Part shown: one piece after another, positions 1 to 6,624 of the stretch | Position numbering within the stretch: the stretch's first letter is position 1 | Layout of the letters: every line of letters begins with the position of its first letter | Program-made: the position numbers and the translations under genes | Notes under the pieces: generated by a model | Seen by the model: the letters and a program-made list of their open reading frames with translations, nothing else | What the model was told of the DNA's origin: nothing | Databases searched by the model: none | Assembly (NCBI GenBank): GCA_946183755.1 | Contig: CAMHCZ010000032.1 | Location: 1 to 13,878 of the forward strand | Direction: 5' to 3' | From: an uncultured bacterium | GTDB taxonomy: Bacteria > Bacteroidota > Bacteroidia > Bacteroidales > Paludibacteraceae | Length of the DNA: 13,878 nucleotides

Positions 1-2
1 AG

Positions 3-197
3 ATGTTCGACCTGCTGGACAATATGGAGGACAGGATGCAGGATGAATTAGGATACTCGCTCGACAACCCGATGAAGGACGGAAGCCCGGAAAGCCGGAT
101 AACGAACATTTCCATCGCCATCAAATGCGACATCGAGGAGATGAACGAAGGCATCGGCAAAGCCTTGGACGGCATCATCGACGGCATAGAAGAATAA
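3..197 (+). CDS. Hypothetical acidic protein, probable C-terminal part
   Basis: An open frame of 64 codons ends in TAA just before the hairpin that separates it from rnr. The ATG at base 3 may be internal, since only two bases lie upstream, so I treat this as the possible end of a longer gene. The product is strongly acidic, rich in Asp, Glu, Met and Ile, with an amphipathic C-terminal helix pattern (I-x-x-A-x-x-G-I-I-x-G-I). There is no signal peptide, membrane segment or recognisable motif. I do not recognise the family and assign no function. The frame converges tail to tail with rnr. A short antisense frame covers the same bases, but the + frame ends neatly before the terminator and is preferred. 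Confidence 0.5.
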   Translation: MFDLLDNMEDRMQDELGYSLDNPMKDGSPESRITNISIAIKCDIEEMNEGIGKALDGIIDGIEE

Positions 198-218
198 AGC
201 AACCGCATAAGAAAAACG

Positions 219-247
219 AAGGGTGCCCGGAACTACCGGACACCCTT
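219..247 (-). terminator. Rho-independent terminator of rnr, possibly bidirectional
   Basis: Arms 219-230 and 236-247 form a 12-bp stem with a 5-base loop. The single + strand C/A mismatch becomes a G-U pair on the minus strand, so the stem is continuous in the rnr transcript. On that strand it is followed by GTTTTTCTT. It begins about 25 bases after the rnr stop codon. On the + strand only a weak ATTTCTT follows, so termination of the upstream ORF is less certain. Confidence 0.8.
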
Positions 248-271
248 GATTTCTTGCGCTCACTCGCTGCG

Positions 272-2470
272 CTATTCAGCCAGCACGAAGTCGAGCTGCT
301 TCTTTTCGAGATTGGTCTTAGCCACACGGACCGTGATCGGGTCGCCGAGCTGGAACTTGCGGTGGCGGCGACGGCCGATGAGGCAGTAGTTCTTCTCGTC
401 GAACGTGTAATAATCGTCGCCAAGCTCGCGGACAGGAATCATGCCCTCGCACTTGTTCTGGTTAAGCTCCACATAGACGCCCCACTCCGTTATGCCGGAG
501 ATGACGCCGTCGAACACCTTGCCCACCTTGTCGGACATGAACTCCACTTGCTTGTACTTGATGGACGCGCGCTCGGCCGTAGCCGCGAGCTGCTCCATAG
601 CCGAGCAATGGTCGCACTTGTCCTCTATCTCCTTTTCGTTGACCGAGCGGCCGCCGTCGAGGTACCGCTCCAGCAGGCGGTGCACCATCATGTCGGGATA
701 GCGGCGTATCGGCGATGTGAAGTGCGTGTAGTAGTCGAACGCCAAGCCGTAGTGGCCGATGTTGGTCGTCGTGTAAATGGCTTTCGCCATCGAGCGCACG
801 GCGATGGTCTGTACAAGCCCTTGCTCGCCCTTGCCCTCAACGTCCTTCAGGAGCGTGTTTATCGAGCTTGATATTTCCTTTGGCTTGCCGGTCGTCTTCA
901 GTTTATATCCGAACTTGCGTATGAAGTCGGACAAAGCGCGTATTTTGTCGGGGTTCGGTGTGTCGTGCACACGATAGACGAACGTCTTCGGCTTCGCCTT
1001 GCCCGACGGCTTTCCTATATGCGTAGCCACTGTGCGGTTAGCCAGCAGCATGAACTCCTCTATGAGCTTGTTCGCGTCCTTCGATTCCTTGAAATAAACG
1101 CTGAGCGGCTTGCCGTTCTTGTCTATCTCGAAACGCACCTCCACGCTGTCGAACGATATGGCGCCAGCCTTGTATCTTGCGTCACGCAGTTTCTTGGCAA
1201 GCTCGTCAAGCTTCAGAATCTCCTCCTTCATGTCGCCCTCGCCAGTCTCTATCACCTCCTGCGCCTCTTCGTAGCAGAAACGGCGGTCGGACTTTATGAC
1301 GGTACGGCAGATGTCGTAATGTTTCACGTTGGCGTTATCGTCCATGACGAACACCACGGAGAACGCCAGTTTCTCCTCGTTCGGACGCAGAGAGCAAAGC
1401 TCGTTGGACAAATGTTCCGGAAGCATAGGAATCGTGCGGTCCACAAGATAAACGGAAGTGGCTCTTTCCATCGCCTCCTTGTTTATCGGAGTGTTCGGCT
1501 TCACATAGTGCGTCACGTCGGCTATATGCACGCCAATCTCCCAGTCGCCAGACTCGAGCTTGCGGATGGACAGCGCGTCGTCAAAGTCCTTCGCGTCTTT
1601 CGGGTCGATGGTGAATGTAGGCACATCACGCATGTCGCGGCGCTTGGCGAATTCCTCGGGCGTCAGATCGTCAGGAATCTCGTCGGCGGCCTTCTCCAGC
1701 GCCTCAGGGTAAGAGTACGGCAGTCCGTACTCGGCGAGTATGGCGTGCATCTCGGTGTTGTTGTTGCCCACGTCGCCGAGCACATCTATGACTTCGCCTA
1801 TCGGGCTGCGGTCACTCACGCCCCACTCCACTATCTTGACTATGGCCTTCTGTCCGTCCTTGCCGCCGTGCAGATTGTCCACAGGTATGAAAATATCGCT
1901 GGTGAGAATCTTGTTGTCAACACGCAGGAACGCATAGTTTCGTCCCACCTGCAGCACACCGACGAACGTGTCTTGCGCACGCTTCAATATCTCCACCACC
2001 TCGCCTTCGGGCTCACTGCCCTTCGGACGGGCGTAGAGGAACACACGCACACGGTCCTTGTTCAGTGCGTGGCGCAGACGGCGCTCGGCTATGAATATCG
2101 CGCTGCCGCCGTCGTCAGGCACGAGGTATGTCTTTCCGTTTGAGCGGCGGTCTATCACGCCCTCAACGTATCCTGCACGGGTGTTCAGTTTGTACTTTCC
2201 GTGTTCCACCTCGTCCACAGTCTCGTTGGCAGCCAAAGCGTCAAGGATAGATATGACCAGTTGACGCTCGCTAAGCGACTTCGCGCCTATCGCCGCAGAG
2301 ATCTGCTTGTAGTTGTAAGCCACTGTCGGATTGTCGTGCATCACATCCAGCAGAGCCTGCTCCAACTGCTTGCGGTTCAGTCCCTTCTTGCTCGACTTCG
2401 GCATCCCTTTCGGACGTCCGCTGCGCGTTTTCTCCGAGCGTTGCGCACGTTGTTTTTTCTTTAGTTTCAT
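272..2470 (-). CDS. rnr: Ribonuclease R
   Basis: This is a 3'-5' exoribonuclease of the RNB family that processively degrades structured RNA in the cytoplasm (mRNA decay, rRNA quality control). The 732-residue length fits bacterial RNase R. Domains in order: a Lys/Arg-rich N-terminal tail (1-35), a winged-helix region (about 36-95), two cold-shock/OB domains (about 96-235), the RNB catalytic domain (about 275-600) and a C-terminal S1 domain (about 645-730). The active-site aspartates are intact: D289, D295, D297 and D298 have the same spacing as D201/D207/D209/D210 of E. coli RNase II. The conserved FTSPIRRYPD segment is at 584-593. The ATG at 2470 is chosen because it gives the basic N-terminus and lies about 45 bases from a -7 box. 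The gene diverges from gyrB and ends in TAG before a good terminator. Nothing appears damaged. Confidence 0.97.
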   Translation of the reverse strand: MKLKKKQRAQRSEKTRSGRPKGMPKSSKKGLNRKQLEQALLDVMHDNPTVAYNYKQISAAIGAKSLSERQLVISILDALAANETVDEVEHGKYKLNTRAGYVEGVIDRRSNGKTYLVPDDGGSAIFIAERRLRHALNKDRVRVFLYARPKGSEPEGEVVEILKRAQDTFVGVLQVGRNYAFLRVDNKILTSDIFIPVDNLHGGKDGQKAIVKIVEWGVSDRSPIGEVIDVLGDVGNNNTEMHAILAEYGLPYSYPEALEKAADEIPDDLTPEEFAKRRDMRDVPTFTIDPKDAKDFDDALSIRKLESGDWEIGVHIADVTHYVKPNTPINKEAMERATSVYLVDRTIPMLPEHLSNELCSLRPNEEKLAFSVVFVMDDNANVKHYDICRTVIKSDRRFCYEEAQEVIETGEGDMKEEILKLDELAKKLRDARYKAGAISFDSVEVRFEIDKNGKPLSVYFKESKDANKLIEEFMLLANRTVATHIGKPSGKAKPKTFVYRVHDTPNPDKIRALSDFIRKFGYKLKTTGKPKEISSSINTLLKDVEGKGEQGLVQTIAVRSMAKAIYTTTNIGHYGLAFDYYTHFTSPIRRYPDMMVHRLLERYLDGGRSVNEKEIEDKCDHCSAMEQLAATAERASIKYKQVEFMSDKVGKVFDGVISGITEWGVYVELNQNKCEGMIPVRELGDDYYTFDEKNYCLIGRRRHRKFQLGDPITVRVAKTNLEKKQLDFVLAE

Positions 2471-2516
2471 AAGTATATCAGTTTTTGTTTTTCAATTCTG
2501 TTTTGTTTGGCTATCA

Positions 2517-2524
2517 CAAATATA
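2517..2524 (-). promoter_or_regulatory. Putative -7 box for rnr (TATATTTG)
   Basis: Read on the minus strand, bases 2524 to 2517 are TATATTTG, a full match to the Bacteroidetes TAnnTTTG -7 consensus. The predicted transcript start is near 2511, giving a leader of about 40 bases. No TTTG -33 element lies at the expected 19-21 base spacing; the nearest TTTG (2538-2535) is only 10 bases away, so the call rests on the -7 box alone. Confidence 0.55.
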
Positions 2525-2564
2525 GACATTTGAACAAAGCGCACGCCACTAATGCCGCCTTTGA

Positions 2565-2596
2565 TTTGGCAGAAAAGCAAATTATTATTATATTTG
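2565..2596 (+). promoter_or_regulatory. gyrB promoter, Bacteroidetes sigma-70 type
   Basis: TTTG at 2565-2568 and TATATTTG at 2589-2596 are separated by 20 bases, matching the TTTG-N19-21-TAnnTTTG consensus for the primary sigma factor of Bacteroidetes. The transcript should begin near 2602, leaving a leader of about 85 bases before the gyrB ATG. This leader holds no obvious strong hairpin. Gyrase genes are often controlled by supercoiling, but nothing in the sequence shows that here. Confidence 0.75.
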
Positions 2597-2686
2597 CTTG
2601 ATTTATACGGCCGACAAAACGCCATTCCGCAACACAGGAACATGTGCCGGCCACTTCATCAGGAATAGACATACAAAAGGAAAATA

Positions 2687-4651
2687 ATGAACGAGGAAAT
2701 CAAAGAACAAGAAAGCTACGGTGCCAATAGTATCCAAGTGCTTGAAGGTCTCGAAGCTGTGCGTAAACGCCCTGCCATGTACATCGGCGATGTCGGTCTC
2801 AAGGGTCTGCACCACTTGGTAAACGAGGTGGTCGACAACTCCATAGACGAGGCGATGGCCGGATTCTGCAAAAACATAGACGTATTCATAAACCCGGATA
2901 ATTCCATAACTGTCGTTGACGACGGACGTGGTATCCCTGTGGGAATGCACGAGAAGGAGAAGAGGTCAGCGCTCGAGGTCGTTATGACAGTGCTGCACGC
3001 CGGAGGTAAGTTCAACAAGAGCACTTACAAGGTGTCAGGAGGTCTGCACGGTGTCGGCGTAAGCTGCGTGAACGCGCTCTCTGACAAGATGCACGTCGAG
3101 GTTTGCCGCGAAGGCAAGCGTTTCGCACAGGACTACAGCTGCGGCAAGCCGCTGAACCCTGTGACAGAGATAGGCACTTCCGACAAAACCGGAACTTCCG
3201 TGACTTTCCACCCAGACGGAACAATCTTCAAAGACACTGTATATCACTATGACATGCTGGCAGGCAGACTGCGCGAGCTGAGCTTCCTCAACGCCGGCAT
3301 AAACATCACTCTCACAGACCTCCGTCCAAAAACAGACGAGAACGGAAACGTGCTTGAGGAACAAGGCGAACACAAGTCGGACAAGTTCTTCTCCGACAAG
3401 GGCCTTAGCGAGTTCGTAGCATTCATCGACGAGAACCGTGAGAGACTGATAAAGGACGTGATTCACATAAACACAGACAAGTACGGAACTCCTGTAGAGG
3501 TCGCAATGATCTACAACACATCATACAGCGAGAACCTTCACTCATACGTTAACAACATCAACACAATAGAGCACGGAACACACGTGGCCGGATTCCGTTC
3601 GGCACTCACCCGTACGCTCAAGAAATACGCCGACGACAACAAGATGCTCGAGAAGGCAAAGGTTGAAATCAGCGGCGACGACTTCCGCGAGGGATTGACC
3701 GCAGTCATTTCCGTCAAGGTGGCAGAGCCTCAATTCGAGGGTCAGACCAAGACCAAACTCGGCAACGACGAAGTGAAGGGTATCGTGGACAAGGCTGTAG
3801 GCGAAGCGCTCACAAACTACTTGGAGGAGCACCCAGCCGAGGCTAAGAGAATCGTGGACAAGGTGATTCTCGCTGCATCAGCACGTCTGGCAGCACGCAA
3901 GGCGCGCGAGAACGTACAGCGCAAGTCGCCACTTTCGGGTGGAGGACTGCCTGGCAAACTCGCCGACTGCACAACCAAGGATCCAGCAGAAGCAGAGATA
4001 TTCCTCGTCGAGGGAGACTCTGCAGGCGGTACAGCCAAGCAGGGACGTGACAGAATGTACCAAGCGATTCTTCCGCTGAGAGGTAAGATTCTGAACGTAG
4101 AGAAGGCACTGCAGCACAAGGTGCTCGAGAGCGAGCAGATAAGAAACATCTACACTGCGCTCGGAGTGACGATAGGAACCGAGGAGGACTCCATGGCGCT
4201 TAACGACTCCAAGCTCAGATACCACAAGATCATAGTCATGACCGATGCCGACGTCGATGGAAGCCACATCGCGACACTCATCATGACATTCTTCTTCCGC
4301 CACATGAAAGACCTGATAGAGAAAGGCTACCTGTACATAGCCACTCCACCGCTCTACATGTGCAAGAAGGGCAACAAAGTGGAATACTGCTGGACCGACC
4401 AGCAGAGAGACCTGTTCCTGCAGACCTACGGCGAAGGCTCTAAGGTGCAGCGATACAAAGGTCTTGGAGAGATGAACAAAGACCAGCTTTGGGAGACAAC
4501 CATGAACCCAGAGAACAGAACTCTGAAGCAGGTGACAATAGAAAACGCCACAGCTGCCGACAGAGCATTCTCAATGCTCATGGGCGACGACGTGGAGCCA
4601 AGACGCCAGTTCATCGAGGAGAACGCCGTTTACGCAAACATCGACACCTAA
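2687..4651 (+). CDS. gyrB: DNA gyrase subunit B
   Basis: This is the ATPase subunit of DNA gyrase, which with GyrA introduces negative supercoils using ATP. At 654 residues it is the short form, without the large insertion of the E. coli protein. The GHKL ATPase domain (about 15-230) carries the catalytic Glu E47 in EVVDNSIDEA, D78-G-R-G-I-P and the lid SGGLHGVGVS (117-126). The transducer domain contains QTKTKLGN (353-360). The TOPRIM domain carries E442-G-D-S and D520-A-D-V-D-G. The C-terminal QRYKGLGEMN (588-597) and the terminal EPRRQFIEENA segment favour GyrB over ParE. The ATG at 2687 follows an A-rich AAAAGG sequence. The gene diverges from rnr and precedes the GH16-like gene by 81 bases on the same strand. 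It appears intact. Confidence 0.97.
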   Translation: MNEEIKEQESYGANSIQVLEGLEAVRKRPAMYIGDVGLKGLHHLVNEVVDNSIDEAMAGFCKNIDVFINPDNSITVVDDGRGIPVGMHEKEKRSALEVVMTVLHAGGKFNKSTYKVSGGLHGVGVSCVNALSDKMHVEVCREGKRFAQDYSCGKPLNPVTEIGTSDKTGTSVTFHPDGTIFKDTVYHYDMLAGRLRELSFLNAGINITLTDLRPKTDENGNVLEEQGEHKSDKFFSDKGLSEFVAFIDENRERLIKDVIHINTDKYGTPVEVAMIYNTSYSENLHSYVNNINTIEHGTHVAGFRSALTRTLKKYADDNKMLEKAKVEISGDDFREGLTAVISVKVAEPQFEGQTKTKLGNDEVKGIVDKAVGEALTNYLEEHPAEAKRIVDKVILAASARLAARKARENVQRKSPLSGGGLPGKLADCTTKDPAEAEIFLVEGDSAGGTAKQGRDRMYQAILPLRGKILNVEKALQHKVLESEQIRNIYTALGVTIGTEEDSMALNDSKLRYHKIIVMTDADVDGSHIATLIMTFFFRHMKDLIEKGYLYIATPPLYMCKKGNKVEYCWTDQQRDLFLQTYGEGSKVQRYKGLGEMNKDQLWETTMNPENRTLKQVTIENATAADRAFSMLMGDDVEPRRQFIEENAVYANIDT

Positions 4652-4732
4652 GCACAACAAAACGCGGCACGCTGCGTTGTTATAGCATAGACATTCTTTA
4701 AACAAACATAGTTTTATCTAATTCAACAAAAG

Positions 4733-6058
4733 ATGAATTTATTATTTAAAAGAATCTTTGGAGGACTGGCAAAAACTGAGAAGTTCGAGAAGCAGGAAGG
4801 ACAACTGCTCGCAGACTACAAGAGATACTGCGACATCCAGACTTCGGAACAGCTCAAGGAGTACACAGCTCTGTTCGGGCTCGTGCAGTCAGCAGAATTC
4901 AAAGACAAGAAAAAGACACTGCAGAATCGCAAGTACAAGGATACTGAGGAGTATCGCGATTCACGCAAGTTTGAAAAACTCAATTCCAGCTGGAAGATCA
5001 AGAGCTACTACGAGACTCTTGACAGCGCGGAGCTGAAAGAGTACGAGGCATTCAAGGCTTCCAGCGACTACACCAAGCTGGGCGACCCTAAACTCTGGCA
5101 GGCTGACGAGCGCTTGAAGAGACTCAAGAACTTCGAGAAGTCCAAGGCTTACAAGAACTATGAGGGACTCAAAGGCTCATACCTGATAAAGGAGTTCGAG
5201 GAGCTGAAAGCCAAAGTCAACACCGAGGAGTTCCAGAAGAACAGAGCTTGGTGGGAAGACAAGCACAGATGGCAGAAGACCGAGGAGTATCAGAAGGAGC
5301 AGCGCTTCTATGAGCTGAAGAAGACCGATGACATCGCATTCTACGAACATACAGACCCTAAGAAGTTCGAGGCACTGAACAAGTGGGCTCTGACTTTCAA
5401 GGACGAATTCGAGGGCACTGCGCTCAACTCACAGTGGAAGCACGGATTCTTCAACAGAGCACAGGCACTGAAGAAGATCTACTCGTTCCCTAACGACAAG
5501 CAGGCATACACAGAAGGTCAGAACGTGTTTGTGAACGGCGCGCTTAGCATCGTGACAAAGCGTCAGCAGGCTGACACACTCGTTTGGGACGCGAAGAAGG
5601 GATTCCTCTTCAAGCAGATGGCTTTCACATCCGGCAACATCAACACAGGCGAAGCATTCAGCCAGAGATACGGAAAGATACAGGCAAAGGTGAAGATTGA
5701 GCAGAAGGCCGACGTCAGCCACTCTTTGTGGATGGGAACAGACGGCATGATACCTCACATCAACATCTTCTCGTTCAACGGCAAGAAGCTGAGCGTGGGC
5801 ATGTGCAACAACGCCAACGGCACTATCGACCGTGAGATAATCAAGGGAATCAACCCTGAGAACTATTACATCTACACTCTCGAGTGGAACGAGAGAGAGA
5901 TTATCTGGAAGATAAACAACGTGGTAGTGAAGAAGGTGACAAGCAACGTGCCTGACAAGGCAATGCACCTAGCTGCTACTTCGTTCATCGGCGCTCAGAA
6001 CGCAGGCGGCGAGAGCATCCTGAAAATCGACTGGATAAGAGTTTACGCTCGCAAGTAA
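4733..6058 (+). CDS. Helical-repeat protein with a catalytically dead GH16-like lectin domain
   Basis: This is a two-part protein of 441 residues. Residues about 20-216 are rich in Lys, Glu, Tyr and Phe and repeat a loose unit of the type [ST]-x-E-[YF]-x-x-[YF]-x-x-L-x-x-S, probably helices. Residues about 219-440 have the GH16 (laminarinase-type) jelly-roll layout: F-K-D-E-F-E-G near 222-228, RYGKIQAKVKI at 312-322, YTLEWNEREIIWKINNVVV at 381-399, and a final IDWIRVY. The GH16 active-site motif E-x-D-x-x-E is here H342-I-N344-I-F-S347, so nucleophile, assisting acid and acid/base are all lost. I infer glycan binding or scaffolding rather than hydrolysis. There is no Sec signal peptide or lipobox, so it is probably cytoplasmic, which is unusual for this fold. 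It follows gyrB by 81 bases and ends at a strong terminator. Its codons (AAG, GAG, GAC, AAC, CTG) resemble those of gyrB, hinting at good expression. The fold is fairly certain; the role is unknown. Confidence 0.85.
   Translation: MNLLFKRIFGGLAKTEKFEKQEGQLLADYKRYCDIQTSEQLKEYTALFGLVQSAEFKDKKKTLQNRKYKDTEEYRDSRKFEKLNSSWKIKSYYETLDSAELKEYEAFKASSDYTKLGDPKLWQADERLKRLKNFEKSKAYKNYEGLKGSYLIKEFEELKAKVNTEEFQKNRAWWEDKHRWQKTEEYQKEQRFYELKKTDDIAFYEHTDPKKFEALNKWALTFKDEFEGTALNSQWKHGFFNRAQALKKIYSFPNDKQAYTEGQNVFVNGALSIVTKRQQADTLVWDAKKGFLFKQMAFTSGNINTGEAFSQRYGKIQAKVKIEQKADVSHSLWMGTDGMIPHINIFSFNGKKLSVGMCNNANGTIDREIIKGINPENYYIYTLEWNEREIIWKINNVVVKKVTSNVPDKAMHLAATSFIGAQNAGGESILKIDWIRVYARK
4841..5380 (+). repeat. Protein-level tandem helical repeats, N-terminal half of the GH16-like protein
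   Basis: These bases encode residues 37-216. Several degenerate units of about 13-20 residues can be lined up by eye: TSEQLKEYTALF, TEEYRDSRKFEKLNSS, SAELKEYEAFKASSDY, SKAYKNYEGLKGS, YLIKEFEELKAKV, TEEFQKNRAWWEDK and TEEYQKEQRFYELKK. Aromatic residues recur where the hydrophobic face of a helix would lie. The units are diverged at DNA level, so this is an old protein repeat and not a recent tandem duplication. Confidence 0.55.
5756..5773 (+). other. Degenerate GH16 active-site motif (H-I-N-I-F-S)
   Basis: The six codons encode H342, I343, N344, I345, F346 and S347, in the position of the GH16 signature E-[ILV]-D-[IVAF]-[VILMF]-E. The hydrophobic spacing residues are kept while all three acidic residues are changed. 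The segment just before it (LWMGTDGMIP) and the rest of the fold are conserved, so this is specific loss of catalysis in an otherwise maintained domain. Confidence 0.8.
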
Positions 6059-6076
6059 AATCTCAACCAATAATAG

Positions 6077-6109
6077 AAAAATCCCGGCTCAATGAGTCGG
6101 GATTTTTTT
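6077..6109 (+). terminator. Rho-independent terminator of the GH16-like gene
   Basis: The stem pairs AAAAATCCCGGCTC with GAGTCGGGATTTTT around an AAT loop. The only non-Watson-Crick pair is a G-U on the + strand transcript. It runs into seven T residues. It lies about 20 bases after the stop codon at 6058 and should end the transcript coming from gyrB or the following gene. Confidence 0.9.
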
Positions 6110-6332
6110 GTATTCCTGTCCCTAAGCGCTGGTTGGTGAGCGAAGCCGAAGCACCGGATACAAATTAATGTCCTGCGGACAGAAATCCATCAAAATAAAA
6201 TCAAATCGTTCTAATAGAATATTCTGTTTGATTTGTTGTTATTTGTCCTATTTCTCGCGAAGCGACCAGACACAGCGTAGAGTCGTGGCGCGCTGCGACT
6301 AAAACACGGAAAATCAAACATTTCCACATATT

Positions 6333-6362
6333 TGTAGAGGCGAATAATTATTCGCCCCTACA
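6333..6362. repeat. 30-base palindrome
   Basis: Arms TGTAGAGGCGAATAA and TTATTCGCCCCTACA pair with no loop; the sole mismatch (A6338 with C6357) becomes a G-U pair in minus-strand RNA. The GTAGGGGCGAAT...ATTCGCCCCTAC form resembles interspersed palindromic repeats known from many bacterial genomes. It could be a repeat-element tip, a cruciform-forming site or a protein-binding site. Confidence 0.7.
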
Positions 6363-6402
6363 GCAAATCATTTATTTTCACAACCATGAGAAATCCCATT
6401 TC

Positions 6403-6415
6403 ACCCCGTTGGGGT
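6403..6415. repeat. Mini-hairpin ACCCC-gtt-GGGGT
   Basis: A perfect 5-bp stem with a 3-base loop. It is the first of three GC-rich mini-hairpins spaced 15-25 bases apart within an AT-rich stretch, and I read the three as one composite repeat unit. Confidence 0.6.
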
Positions 6416-6439
6416 TCTGTTTTGTATTTGCGTTTTTAT

Positions 6440-6457
6440 CAGGGGCTAACGCCCCTG
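6440..6457. repeat. Mini-hairpin CAGGGGC-taac-GCCCCTG
   Basis: A perfect 7-bp stem with a 4-base loop, the strongest of the three mini-hairpins. It has no T tract and lies far from any stop codon, so it is not a terminator. Confidence 0.65.
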
Positions 6458-6471
6458 CCTATGGGTATTCC

Positions 6472-6484
6472 GTCCCTTCGGGAC
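6472..6484. repeat. Mini-hairpin GTCCC-ttc-GGGAC
   Basis: A perfect 5-bp stem with a TTC loop. The wording TTCCGTCCCTTCGGGACT looks like a sequence repeated in Bacteroidales intergenic regions; this is from memory and would need a genome search. Confidence 0.6.
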
Positions 6485-6523
6485 TACCATTAAAAATCAT
6501 TTTACACAACGTACAGCCGTGAA

Positions 6524-6562
6524 AAATCCCGTTCACTTAGCGACAGCCGAAGTGCGGGATTT
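6524..6562 (-). terminator. Second stem-loop, possible back-up terminator for the minus-strand operon
   Basis: AAATCCCG (6524-6531) pairs with CGGGATTT (6555-6562), and an inner CACTT/AAGTG stem follows after a TT bulge. On the minus strand the stem is followed by a short T run (ATTTTT). It lies just beyond the main terminator at 6568-6601. Its AAATCCCG/CGGGATTT arms match those of the + strand terminator at 6077-6109. It may belong to the repeat cluster instead. Confidence 0.5.
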
Positions 6563-6567
6563 ATCTG

Positions 6568-6601
6568 TAAAAAAAGAGCGACTCACAAATGAGCCGCTCT
6601 T
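6568..6601 (-). terminator. Rho-independent terminator of the pyrE operon
   Basis: Arms 6574-6585 and 6590-6601 form a 12-bp stem with a 4-base loop. The + strand A/C mismatch is a G-U pair on the minus strand, and seven T residues follow there. It starts about 24 bases after the stop codon of the S41 protease gene. Confidence 0.88.
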
Positions 6602-6624
6602 ATGTTTTCATCCATCCGAAGGAG

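Larger units (their letters stand above)
6110..6562. repeat. Non-coding cluster of short inverted repeats (REP/BIME-like)
   Basis: No credible coding frame exists here. The region is dense in small inverted repeats: CTGTCC/GGACAG arms (6116-6121, 6177-6182) with an inner TGTCC-tgc-GGACA; AAATCAAA/TTTGATTT arms around AGAATATTCT (6198-6234); AGTCG/CGACT near 6278-6300; a 30-base palindrome (6333-6362); three GC-rich mini-hairpins (6403-6484); and a long hairpin at 6524-6562. Two related segments, AGCGAAGCCGAAGCACCGGAT (6139-6159) and its diverged copy at 6539-6560, lie near the two ends. It sits between converging terminators, a common site for intergenic repeats. No transposase or RAYT gene is in the window. 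The family assignment is inference. Confidence 0.6.

Noticed and set aside
125..871. 248-codon + strand frame from the first ORF into rnr
   Set aside because: It overlaps a real terminator and the RNase R coding region in antisense; the start is low-complexity Arg/His.
965..2143. 392-codon open frame on the + strand inside rnr
   Set aside because: It lies fully antisense to an intact RNase R with all catalytic residues. The translation is rich in His, Arg, Val and Leu without motifs, as expected of a GC-rich antisense shadow.
4656..4681. Possible terminator after gyrB (AAC-AACGC paired with GCGTTGTT)
   Set aside because: The stem is short with a 2-base bulge and is not followed by a T tract, so the downstream gene may be read through from gyrB.
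4709..4716. TAGTTTTA as a -7 promoter box for the GH16-like gene
   Set aside because: It misses the final G of TAnnTTTG, has no -33 partner at the right spacing, and would leave a leader of only about 10 bases.
6110..6562. CRISPR array or structured RNA gene in the hairpin-rich gap
   Set aside because: The repeats are not direct, regular or of equal length, and no spacers or cas genes exist. No known riboswitch, tRNA or tmRNA shape could be recognised.
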